From Pseudobdellovibrio exovorus JSS (GTDB taxonomy: Bacteria; Bdellovibrionota; Bdellovibrionia; Bdellovibrionales; Bdellovibrionaceae), in contig NC_020813.1 in the NCBI RefSeq assembly GCF_000348725.1, positions 2,587,563 through 2,651,562 of the forward strand: a DNA stretch of 64,000 nt, read 5' to 3'. A program made the position numbers and the translations under genes. Below are positions 25,778 through 33,340 of the stretch, piece after piece (positions within the stretch are counted from its first letter, which is position 1; each line of letters begins with the position of its first letter). The notes beneath the pieces were generated by a model that had not been told where the DNA came from, ran no database searches, and saw nothing but the letters and a program-made list of their open reading frames with translations.

Positions 25778-26007
25778 GGTAGGCCGTACCTTATCCGGAA
25801 ATATAAAGCACTTGAGTGTTTTTATACTCGCCTTGAACCAAGTGTAAAACGGAACTCTTTGTCCTCAAAAAAATAGTCGTCGCTTATTTTTAAGACAGAA
25901 GATCAATAAAAGTATTTTTATCTTATAGAGTGTCAGGTCTGTGGAAAAGACGTCCGCTCCGTTAATATCTCAGATCGCGTATATTTCCGGATAAGGTACG
26001 GCCTACC
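25778..26007. mobile_element. REP-like inverted pair (230 bp)
   Basis: The two 28-bp arms (25778-25805 and 25980-26007) are exact inverted copies with their GTAG feet outward. The 174-bp centre is AT-rich and has no ORF. The left arm starts 2 bp after the lon terminator T-run. The right foot supplies the TAG stop of the HTH gene on the minus strand. The perfect terminal repeats and coding-free centre suit a REPIN or small MITE. Confidence 0.8.
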
Positions 26008-26557
26008 TTAAATCGCGCAGTCTTGAGTTTTCTGATTCTAGAACTTTGATGAGTGTTTTCAGGTCCACGACTTCTTCGCGAAGTTGCAGGATTTGCTCTT
26101 CTTTTTCTTGAAGAACTTGTGTGTAGGCTTTTTTCAGATCGGTTAACAGCTTGTTCGCTGCCGAGATCACAGATTCACCTGGTTCTAAACCCGAAGTGGC
26201 TCCGGCAGGAGCTTCGGTTCTTGCTGTTGCTTCCATTTTTACTGGAGCTGGCGCAGAAGAAGTCGCCAGGAGAGATCCCGTCATCATCGGTGACGACGCA
26301 ACTGTATTTGAAACTACACTTTGGATTTCGCTTCTTAGGGAGGGGCGATGGGCCATTGCGGGAGGGGCTGATTTAATAGCCTCTTGTTTCAAATCATGTT
26401 GAGACGCCTGTCTCATGGTTTGGTCGTACAGGAAGTATTTGCCATCCTGAAAGCGAAACTTAATGTCATCGGCTTTAATTCTACGTCTTAACGTAGATAT
26501 ACTCACTTGATGTTTAATTGAGTATTCAGCTAATGGTAACCAACCGGCAGTGGTCAT
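26003..26557 (-). CDS. HTH and coiled-coil protein, possible DNA-binding regulator
   Basis: 184 residues from ATG 26557, which has GAGGTG upstream; the in-frame GTG at 26566 lies inside that SD. An N-terminal helix-turn-helix of MerR/excisionase type (WLPLAEYSIKHQVSISTLRRRI, in pieces, then KFRFQDGKYFLYD) is followed by a Pro/Ala/Ser-rich linker (about 60-120) and a C-terminal coiled coil (EKEEQILQLREEVVDLKTLIKVLESENSRL, heptad-like). This suggests a dimeric DNA-binding protein. The TAG stop is contributed by the REP foot, so the original C-terminus may have been different. Confidence 0.75.
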   Translation of the reverse strand: MTTAGWLPLAEYSIKHQVSISTLRRRIKADDIKFRFQDGKYFLYDQTMRQASQHDLKQEAIKSAPPAMAHRPSLRSEIQSVVSNTVASSPMMTGSLLATSSAPAPVKMEATARTEAPAGATSGLEPGESVISAANKLLTDLKKAYTQVLQEKEEQILQLREEVVDLKTLIKVLESENSRLRDLR

Positions 26558-26648
26558 CTGTTTCACCTCGACTAATCAAAAGCCTAACATACATGAAAGT
26601 CGTGTCAATCGCCTTATGAGATTGATTTTTATATAGATATTCAAAGTG

Positions 26649-26681
26649 CTGACTAGGCCGACCAAGGTCGTGAGTAGTCAG
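26649..26681. promoter_or_regulatory. Two-part stem-loop in the divergent intergenic region
   Basis: CTGACTA (26649-26655) pairs with TAGTCAG (26675-26681), and inside it CGACC (26659-26663) with GGTCG (26666-26670), separated by a GGC/TGAG internal loop. It lies between the divergent HTH and patatin genes, so it could act on either leader or be a protein-binding palindrome. Confidence 0.4.
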
Positions 26682-26741
26682 ACTTTAGTCTTAATAAATG
26701 GGTTTATTTCGCTGTTTTTTCGTGGTTAACTAGCCCTTCAG

Positions 26742-27953
26742 ATGAATATCCAAGGTAAAAAGAAGATAGCTTTAGTATTGAGTGGAGGCGGGATCAAAGC
26801 CGCTGCCTATCATATTGGCGTCTGCATGGCGCTCCAAGAAAAAGGCTTCGTCTTTGCCGGAGGCTCTAAGGAACTTGTTCTTCAACGCTATCCAAATGGT
26901 GATGCTCAGAACTCAAACAAACCCACAATTCGCCTTTATGTGGGCTCCAGTGCAGGAGCTTTTGTTGCTTCTGTTTTGGCCTCTGGAAAATCGTTGGAAT
27001 CTTTAGTGACAGCCTTTCAAGTGGGGTTTGGTAACTCTCCGTTTTACAGTGTTCCCCACGATGAGCGTATTAAACCCATCGGTTATCGCCATCTGTTTAA
27101 TCTCAACTCAAAACGAATCCTCAGTTGGATGCCTGAAAGCTTGATGCAAAAGTCGCTGATTACTGGCGGACTTGAAGTGTTTTTAAAGCGCGGTTTTAAA
27201 TTAAATGGTTTATTCAACACCAACGGAGTTGAACGTTATTTACGCAAATATATTTTGGATGAAAATGAGTTTTCACGCTTAGGTGTCGAGCTTTATGTCA
27301 TTGCCACTCAGTTAAATCACTCACGAAAAAGCATCTTTGGACCCTATTTAGAAAGCTCAAAGAATTCGACGACGAAATATATCGGTTATTCTAAGATTTC
27401 CGAAGCGGTTGCCGCATCAACATCTTTGCCTCCGGTTTATGCACCTTATCCGGTAAAAAAGCCAAACGGCAAGATCATCTATCACTATGATGGCGAAATC
27501 CGCGACACGCTAAGTTCCCATGTGGCTTCCGATCATGGTGCAGATTTAATCATCGCCTCTTATTCCATGCAGCCCTATCATTTTAACTCGGAAGTGGGCT
27601 CGCTTCATACATTTGGTATGCCCGCGATTGTGAATCAGGCTTTGTATCAAGTTCTGGAGCAAAAAGTCGCACGCCATATACAAAATCAAAAAGAGAAAAA
27701 AGACACTTATCTTGCACTGAAAAAAACATGTGCCGAACTTAATCTAAATGCGAGCATGACAGAACAGATTCTCGGTGTCGCACGTGAAAAACTCTCGCAT
27801 CAACCAGATGTTGATTATATATATATTTCTCCCCGTCCGCAAAATTACGAAATGTTTTTTGCAGATCACTTTTCGCTGAACCCACAGATTTTAGAAAAAA
27901 TTCTGCGCGTTGGCTTCAAGTCGGGCTTACACGTTCTTCGCGAATATATATAG
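26742..27953 (+). CDS. Patatin-like phospholipase
   Basis: 403 residues. The oxyanion loop SGGGIKA (14-20), the nucleophile elbow VGSSAGAF with Ser70, and the DGE segment of YHYDGEIRD (the usual D-G-A/G Asp) make a complete Ser-Asp dyad. Such enzymes hydrolyse membrane phospholipids. No Sec signal peptide is seen; members are exported by other routes or act inside the cell. An insertion (about 36-60) separates the first two motifs. Patatins are plausible for prey-membrane attack in a predator, but this is inference. A GNAT gene follows at 37 bp. Confidence 0.88.
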   Translation: MNIQGKKKIALVLSGGGIKAAAYHIGVCMALQEKGFVFAGGSKELVLQRYPNGDAQNSNKPTIRLYVGSSAGAFVASVLASGKSLESLVTAFQVGFGNSPFYSVPHDERIKPIGYRHLFNLNSKRILSWMPESLMQKSLITGGLEVFLKRGFKLNGLFNTNGVERYLRKYILDENEFSRLGVELYVIATQLNHSRKSIFGPYLESSKNSTTKYIGYSKISEAVAASTSLPPVYAPYPVKKPNGKIIYHYDGEIRDTLSSHVASDHGADLIIASYSMQPYHFNSEVGSLHTFGMPAIVNQALYQVLEQKVARHIQNQKEKKDTYLALKKTCAELNLNASMTEQILGVAREKLSHQPDVDYIYISPRPQNYEMFFADHFSLNPQILEKILRVGFKSGLHVLREYI

Positions 27954-27990
27954 ACGACCTTGCCATCGCGGGGTGAAGGATAAAACGGTT

Positions 27991-28491
27991 ATGATTAAAT
28001 ATCGCCCCTCAGACTTTTCCGAAGTAGCTCCTGTCTGGAGGGAAAAGCTCTGGAGTGCAGAATATGATTTTCAATCCACCAGTTGCATGATCTATCCGTC
28101 TGGTTATGACATTGATATTCCTAAAAAATATTCTGCTGTTTTTTTCGTGGCAGAAGATGAAGGCAAAATCGTTGGTGTTTACAGTGGTCATTTGACTTCG
28201 CCAGAGCACTTTCGCGCGCGCGGTCTTTACGTCGATCCCGATTATCGCGGACAGGGAATTTCAAGACAGCTGTTCAATTTAATTTTAGCTGAAGCCAAAA
28301 AGCAAAAGGCCACGCTGTTGTGGACGACTCCGCGCCAAAGCAGTTGGGCGACCTACGCTAGTTTTGGATTTACACAAGATTCAGAATTTACTCACGAGGG
28401 TTTTCGCTATGGTCCCAACTGCTATGCCAGCATGAAGGTTTCCACAGATAATCGCCTCATCAGTTTTTTAAAGAATTATTTTTTGTTGTAA
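27991..28491 (+). CDS. GNAT-family N-acetyltransferase
   Basis: 166 residues from ATG 27991 (GAAGGA upstream). The acetyl-CoA binding motif A is visible in LYVDPDYRGQGISRQLFNLIL (in pieces), preceded by AEDEGKIVGVYSGHL. Substrate unknown. It follows the patatin gene closely and may share its transcript. Its 3' end overlaps the convergent small gene by 16 bp. Confidence 0.85.
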   Translation: MIKYRPSDFSEVAPVWREKLWSAEYDFQSTSCMIYPSGYDIDIPKKYSAVFFVAEDEGKIVGVYSGHLTSPEHFRARGLYVDPDYRGQGISRQLFNLILAEAKKQKATLLWTTPRQSSWATYASFGFTQDSEFTHEGFRYGPNCYASMKVSTDNRLISFLKNYFLL

Positions 28492-28700
28492 CGAATGCTG
28501 CCGGGACCGCGTGGGCGCGAATCATCCATTTTGTCACCGAAACTTAAGAAGACTTTATATTCCTCTTCATCAACCTTAAGGTTTTTAAAAATCTCGTCCC
28601 ACTCTTTTTCGATCATAGATCGCTGAGCCTGTTTGTAAAGATCTGCTTCCGTCTGTTCCGATTTTGGATCGACGTTTTTGTTAACTTGGTTTTTTTTCAT
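28476..28700 (-). CDS. Small hydrophilic protein of unknown function
   Basis: 74 residues from ATG 28700 with GGGTGAAA upstream. Very polar, rich in Lys, Glu and Asp (MKKNQVNKNVDPKSEQTEADLY), ending in a basic tail SRPRGPGSIRYNKK. The start overlaps the end of the preceding exported-protein gene by 20 bp, so translational coupling is likely. I recognise no family. Confidence 0.6.
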   Translation of the reverse strand: MKKNQVNKNVDPKSEQTEADLYKQAQRSMIEKEWDEIFKNLKVDEEEYKVFLSFGDKMDDSRPRGPGSIRYNKK

Positions 28701-29223
28701 TTTCACCCGCACCTGAAAAGTTAATTGCAAATGTCGACATCTCGCTATCTAAGCGGTGGAACATTTGCGTCATGGCCGTACTGCGTGCTTTGAAGACTTT
28801 ACCCATTAAAGAGCCCACTTCAGGACCGTGATCTTTAAGGATTTTTGTTAAAAGCTTTTTTTCTGAATCTGTCAGACTCGCAATTGTGTTTTCTGCAAAC
28901 TCGGTTTCGATAGATTTTAAAATTTCTTGTGCGGCAGGAACATATTTAGCTTGAAGTGCCTGCAAGCAAACTTCTGGTTGAGTTGATTTTTGTGCGTGGT
29001 GAGCCATTCCCTCTGTTAGCTGATGGCCGAAGTCTTTACGGAACGCGCGAAAAAGCTCTGCGTGTTCACCAAAACGCTCAATATCGGCTTTCGAAAGATC
29101 AAAAGCTGTTTCAAGGTCAAATGCTTTCGCAGAAGATGAAAAACTCAATCCCGCGACGCCGGCGAAAATACTGAAGACATTTCGTACTGCTGATCTGCGA
29201 TTTTGCGGTTTTGACCACTGCAT
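28681..29223 (-). CDS. Exported protein of unknown function
   Basis: 180 residues. The N-terminus WSKPQNRRSAVRNVFSIFAGVAGLSFSSSAKAF (in pieces) is a signal peptide with cleavage likely after AKA. The Arg pair is not a full twin-arginine motif, so Sec export is as likely as Tat. The mature part is helical with one Cys, and ends in a polar tail. It forms a two-gene unit with the small gene downstream. No family recognised. Confidence 0.65.
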   Translation of the reverse strand: MQWSKPQNRRSAVRNVFSIFAGVAGLSFSSSAKAFDLETAFDLSKADIERFGEHAELFRAFRKDFGHQLTEGMAHHAQKSTQPEVCLQALQAKYVPAAQEILKSIETEFAENTIASLTDSEKKLLTKILKDHGPEVGSLMGKVFKARSTAMTQMFHRLDSEMSTFAINFSGAGENEKKPS

Positions 29224-29316
29224 ACAACCCCCTTTAGGCCACTCACGATTTTTTGTATCTTTCTGTATATTTTAGAAGAACCCTACACATTTCGCAAAGA
29301 GTTTTATTGGGGTAAG

Positions 29317-30216
29317 TTGGGGAAGATCACTGTGTCTCAGAATGGTCAGTTTACACAAACTGGGGGGTCTGTTACCCTAAATTACGTGTCACACTCTTCC
29401 GCGTCTTTTTCTGCCTCTGGACTAAACAAACAAGGTTTCTCCTCTGTCTTCCGTGGAGTTGCGGGACAAATTTGGGAAACGCCATTTCTTTCGGCCGACG
29501 AGCTTTCTGCTGTTAAAAAGTATCTTTCTCAAAACGTCTCTGTAGAAAAGTCAGACGTGTACACCATCGGCCAGCCCCTTTATAAAAATTCTGCTGATGA
29601 AAATGCACTGCAATTTTATTTACAAGAAGCACAGATGTTTCGACAAACTCATTTTGCCGCACTGGATTGGCTATATTCCAGAGTACAAAATTCACTGCAG
29701 CAATTTTTATCGTACTCAAATGTCCATTACCATTCAAAGTTAGCTCCGCCTGGCTTTTTGCTTTATAAAAGCAATGCTCCCTTATCAAAACCTCACTTTG
29801 ATTTTCAGGCACGGCGGGTTCCAAAGTCATGGCGTGAAGGTTCCGATCTAAATCGCATTATCACATTTACTTTGGCTATTGATGTTCCTTCTGCTGGCAG
29901 TGGTCTTTACTACTGGTCCACTCCTTTTAAAGATTTAATTTCTTCTTTAGAAAAAACTGAGCCCAGTACAGACCTCGACGGCGCGCGCGAATGGGGTTTT
30001 GATTCAAAGAAGATGTCGGACTTACAGTTCTATAATTTTTTAAAAACACAAGAGCGCCACTTTTTACCCTATCAATCCGGACACCTTTATCTGACGATTG
30101 GCGGTCTTTTACATCAAGCGGGTCCTACCAATATCTTGCGGGATGGCGAAACACGAATCACCTTGCAAGGACATGGGCTTTACCATGAAGTTAATGGCTG
30201 GGAGCTCTACTGGTGA
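29317..30216 (+). CDS. Putative 2-oxoglutarate/Fe(II)-dependent oxygenase
   Basis: 299 residues from TTG 29317; a GTG at 29332 with GGGGAAG 6 nt upstream is an equally good start. The double-stranded beta-helix iron triad is readable: His160 and Asp162 (PHFDFQ), His266 (LLHQAGPT), with Arg280 (ETRITLQGHG) placed to bind 2-oxoglutarate. Enzymes of this kind hydroxylate peptides, amino acids or lipids. The N-terminal 45 residues are Ser/Gln/Gly-rich and not part of the fold. The stop overlaps the next start (GTGA), so the two are translationally coupled. It is the first gene of the island. Confidence 0.7.
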   Translation: MGKITVSQNGQFTQTGGSVTLNYVSHSSASFSASGLNKQGFSSVFRGVAGQIWETPFLSADELSAVKKYLSQNVSVEKSDVYTIGQPLYKNSADENALQFYLQEAQMFRQTHFAALDWLYSRVQNSLQQFLSYSNVHYHSKLAPPGFLLYKSNAPLSKPHFDFQARRVPKSWREGSDLNRIITFTLAIDVPSAGSGLYYWSTPFKDLISSLEKTEPSTDLDGAREWGFDSKKMSDLQFYNFLKTQERHFLPYQSGHLYLTIGGLLHQAGPTNILRDGETRITLQGHGLYHEVNGWELYW

Positions 30217-31169
30217 AAACAGATTCTATTTCGTTTCAAAAAATTTTTGATCTTCATACTCAGTTTGCAAATGAAGAAATGGCTCTGTCTAAGTCTTTAC
30301 TAGATGGAGCATTTTTACACCTGTCACCAATTGCCCGCAGAGTGCGCCGTGAATTTTTAGATTCTACGTTTTCTTTAGTTGAGTTACGAGATGGCCTTGA
30401 AAAAGATATTTTGTATCAAAGCCACTTGTTTGTATTGCCGTTGCAATATGAACAGCGTGAGCTTTTTTATAAAAACAATGTCGATAGTTTTTCTTTTTTA
30501 TGTGAAAAATTCCCGACATTAAAAGATCTCGATGTGCGCCTTGTTCTTCCTTTACAGTCTGGTCAGACAGAAAACAAATTGCTTCACGAGTCGATTCACT
30601 TGCTGACTTTTGATCAAATTTTTAAAAAAGAGACCTACTTTTATAATTCAGACTTTTCTTTAAAAGAAAAACACGACTGGCTTTTACGTCACTTAGCGAC
30701 CGAAGGAACTGTGTTGGCTTTAGAGCTGATGTCGACCATCGTTCCGCCAACCTATGAAAACACCTACATCACCCATTTTTCTTGTCATCAGGTGGCCCAA
30801 CATCCGAGTGATTATCAAGTTCTTCTTGAAGCAGCAAGTGCCTTCGGTATGACTCGTCTTTATCGACTTTTAGCGCGGGGTTTTCTAAGCGCAAATCTTC
30901 TTCCAGGAAAGAACCTCCTTGAACAAGGTGAAGTGAATTTGATTTGCGAAGATTTAGCCGACTCTCCGCTGGCATGGAGAGTTTGTAAGCGCAGTCAGGA
31001 TTTAGGAAATGGCTTCCGCATTGGCTCAAATACGCGTTACTTTACCTCGTTAGGTTTAGCCGAAAACTATGAAAAGACTATTTCCAGTTGGCAGCTAGAA
31101 AACCATTTGTCTAATCCTATAGTCGACCAGATCATCACTTTAAACGAACGCTTTTTGAAAGATTCCTAA
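30213..31169 (+). CDS. Unknown protein with HExxH-like motif, island member
   Basis: 318 residues, soluble, GTG start overlapping the stop of the oxygenase gene. LLHESIHLL contains His125-Glu126-x-x-His129, and 31 residues later RHLATEG (His160, Glu164). The same arrangement (HDYIH, then HLLTE) is found in the 405-residue protein of this island, so they seem to be distant paralogues. HExxH can be a zinc-protease motif, but the paralogue has Asp in the Glu place, so a metal-binding non-peptidase is also possible. Its 3' end overlaps the convergent SGNH gene by 35 bp. Confidence 0.6.
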   Translation: MKTDSISFQKIFDLHTQFANEEMALSKSLLDGAFLHLSPIARRVRREFLDSTFSLVELRDGLEKDILYQSHLFVLPLQYEQRELFYKNNVDSFSFLCEKFPTLKDLDVRLVLPLQSGQTENKLLHESIHLLTFDQIFKKETYFYNSDFSLKEKHDWLLRHLATEGTVLALELMSTIVPPTYENTYITHFSCHQVAQHPSDYQVLLEAASAFGMTRLYRLLARGFLSANLLPGKNLLEQGEVNLICEDLADSPLAWRVCKRSQDLGNGFRIGSNTRYFTSLGLAENYEKTISSWQLENHLSNPIVDQIITLNERFLKDS

Positions 31170-32265
31170 GCGGCTTTTCTAATTGTGTTCCCATATAGTG
31201 AGCAAAATCTTCTGAGCCTTTTCCGTTGAAGTGCACATGATCATAAAAAATCTCTGTTCTTCCCGAAAGATCTTTGTCCGCATCAACCAGAATCAATTGT
31301 CGTGACTTAGCGACCTGTCGGATTTCATTTTGAATTAATTGCGAGGCTTTTAATATTCCGTCAAAATTCAGCTCGACAAAACGATAGTTCACTTTTTTTC
31401 TATCTTCGTCTTTTAGATGTTTTACGGGCAACATCGCCTGCGTTGCTAAAATGGGCGTTACCCCTGCGCTTTTAGCTATCTGGACAAAAGCTTCATAGTT
31501 GATTTTAATTTGATTTTTGAAATCTTCTTTTATTTCTGCGCCGTACATTTCGTCGTTGCCATAGTTCGCACGGCGATTTTCTATGGCGTTTTTGTTGTCT
31601 TCTGAAAAATAAATATCGAGGAACTTATAGCGTGCCAGTAAGTATAAATAAGAGTGCTCTGAAAGAAACTCGTCCACTTTGTTTGCGGGATAAATGTAGA
31701 CATTTCTTTGTTCCTGAAAAGAGGGAATAAACGGAAGTTGTGGCGCGCTTTTATTGAAAAACCGAATGTCATTCCACGCTTCATAAAGCAGAACCGCATC
31801 TGGCTTTAAAAACTCTACCTCTGAAAGGAATCTGGCGGTGATTTCTGCACTTGAGGCCCCAGGGATTCCTGCATTGATCACTTCGATAGGAAGACCTTTT
31901 GCTTCTAACTCTTTTTGCAGTTGCTCGGGCCAGCTGACCGCGACTAAGGGATCAAAAACGGTGGACCCGCCGTAGATCACCAGACGAAATTTCTTTTTGG
32001 GTTCCTCAATTTCAGCCCCGCGATAGCCATAGCTATTGATTTGAACCCATAACCCTTCATCTTTATGTATCAGTCGTTTTTCACGCTTGATTCGCTGTCT
32101 TGAAAAGGCGCTAGGCTCGTACTCTAACGATTCGGCTTTGATTTGTGCGGGTGTGAGGAGTGGCTCCTCGGTCAACGCTAAAACGACAGGATCTAGCACC
32201 GCCAGAAACAGCAAGAAAACAAGCGTCGTCGTTACTAGTATTTTACACTTCTGACTTATCAACAT
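31135..32265 (-). CDS. SGNH/GDSL-family hydrolase, membrane-anchored
   Basis: 376 residues. An N-terminal transmembrane or uncleaved signal segment (ILVTTTLVFLLFLAVLDPVV) places the catalytic domain outside the cytoplasm. SGNH blocks: Ser101 in IYGGSTVFD, Gly in INAGIPGASS, Asn in YEAWNDIRF, and the Asp-His pair in YDHVHFNGKG near the C-terminus. Family members are esterases or O-acetyl-handling enzymes on sugars and lipids. The 5' end overlaps the 3' end of the upstream subtilase gene by 23 bp, suggesting an operon of two. Confidence 0.82.
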   Translation of the reverse strand: MLISQKCKILVTTTLVFLLFLAVLDPVVLALTEEPLLTPAQIKAESLEYEPSAFSRQRIKREKRLIHKDEGLWVQINSYGYRGAEIEEPKKKFRLVIYGGSTVFDPLVAVSWPEQLQKELEAKGLPIEVINAGIPGASSAEITARFLSEVEFLKPDAVLLYEAWNDIRFFNKSAPQLPFIPSFQEQRNVYIYPANKVDEFLSEHSYLYLLARYKFLDIYFSEDNKNAIENRRANYGNDEMYGAEIKEDFKNQIKINYEAFVQIAKSAGVTPILATQAMLPVKHLKDEDRKKVNYRFVELNFDGILKASQLIQNEIRQVAKSRQLILVDADKDLSGRTEIFYDHVHFNGKGSEDFAHYMGTQLEKPLRNLSKSVRLK

Positions 32266-33310
32266 AAATCTCCACAGAGTTTATCATGTTTTGATCAAGA
32301 GTCGCCTCTTCATAAAAAAGTAAGCGATTGGGGGCCAATACCTCTTGAGGAAATAACAAAATGTCTTTTGTCGATTCTGCAATCAACATTTTCTTCAGCT
32401 CGCTATGTGTTTGACTATGCGTCTGACTGTGCGTTTGTTGGTTTGCGCTGCCCTTTTGAATTTTGTTGGCGCACGCGGACGCCACAATCATGGCTGCGGT
32501 GCTGGTTCCACTGCAGAGGTTGTAGTCCTTTTCTGTATTCCATGCCGCGTGAATGTATTTCGCTGGCGCTAATAGAGTCAGACCTTCCCCATAATTGCTT
32601 CTCAGTTTTTCTTCCCACAGAAATGAATCCGAAAAAGAGGTGCCGCCCACGGTGATCACGTCTGAATTGCGTGTCGGCGAAAACTCGCTAATAGGGCGAC
32701 CTTGGTTTCCAGCAGCCCAAATAACCGGAGCGCCATAACCCAAAAGCTCTTCTATCTTTTTATCTACAAAGGTTGAAGCCTCGGCCAGAAATGTACCGAC
32801 AAAGACGACACGTCCTTGATATTTTTTAACAAGATCCGGTAGGAATTCAAAAGCGTGCTGTAGATTTTTCTCAAATTGATTTTTATTCGAAGAAATGACC
32901 GGAGCAGAAAACAGCTCTGCCGAGCAAAAGCCGGTGGTTTTTCCCACCGCAATCGAAGCCATCGCCGTTGCATGATCCACAGTGGCCATGCGCTCTTCTG
33001 TTTCAGGATTGAAAAGCAATTGTGTGCAGCCTTGTAATTCAGAATGCTGAGTTTCTACCACACCATCAAACAACACGATCGCTGTCGGTGGTTTTGCAAC
33101 AGCTGCCATAGTTGCCGACGTCTGAGGTTTGCTTGTGGATTCTGTTATTTTTCTATCAACAAAATTGTGAGGAAATTTTTCTCGGGATGAGACACGAAAT
33201 CGGGCCCAATTTTTTCTCCATGCTGGCCACGCAGAGGAGTCAGGATACAAAGAGCTCTCTTGTCTTGCGGGGGGCGTCAGCTCTAAAAAACTGGTATCGT
33301 TCTTTGTCAT
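32243..33310 (-). CDS. Subtilisin-like protease without signal peptide
   Basis: 355 residues. The S8 triad is Asp82 (IVLFDGVVE), His113 (TVDHATAMASI) and Ser270 (LCSGTSTAAM), with Asn202 (AAGNQG) as oxyanion residue. No signal peptide or membrane segment is visible, so it is predicted cytoplasmic, unlike the lipoprotein subtilase at 2.2 kb. A tandem QTHSQTHSQTHS lies near the C-terminus (DNA about 32400-32440), a short in-frame repeat. Cytoplasmic S8 enzymes occur in peptide-maturation clusters, where they trim leader peptides; that is a hypothesis here, as no precursor was found. Only 30 bp separate its start from the divergent 405-residue gene. Confidence 0.8.
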   Translation of the reverse strand: MTKNDTSFLELTPPARQESSLYPDSSAWPAWRKNWARFRVSSREKFPHNFVDRKITESTSKPQTSATMAAVAKPPTAIVLFDGVVETQHSELQGCTQLLFNPETEERMATVDHATAMASIAVGKTTGFCSAELFSAPVISSNKNQFEKNLQHAFEFLPDLVKKYQGRVVFVGTFLAEASTFVDKKIEELLGYGAPVIWAAGNQGRPISEFSPTRNSDVITVGGTSFSDSFLWEEKLRSNYGEGLTLLAPAKYIHAAWNTEKDYNLCSGTSTAAMIVASACANKIQKGSANQQTHSQTHSQTHSELKKMLIAESTKDILLFPQEVLAPNRLLFYEEATLDQNMINSVEIYVDKSEV

Positions 33311-33340
33311 GGCTATATACTACGTAAAGCAGGTAATTTT

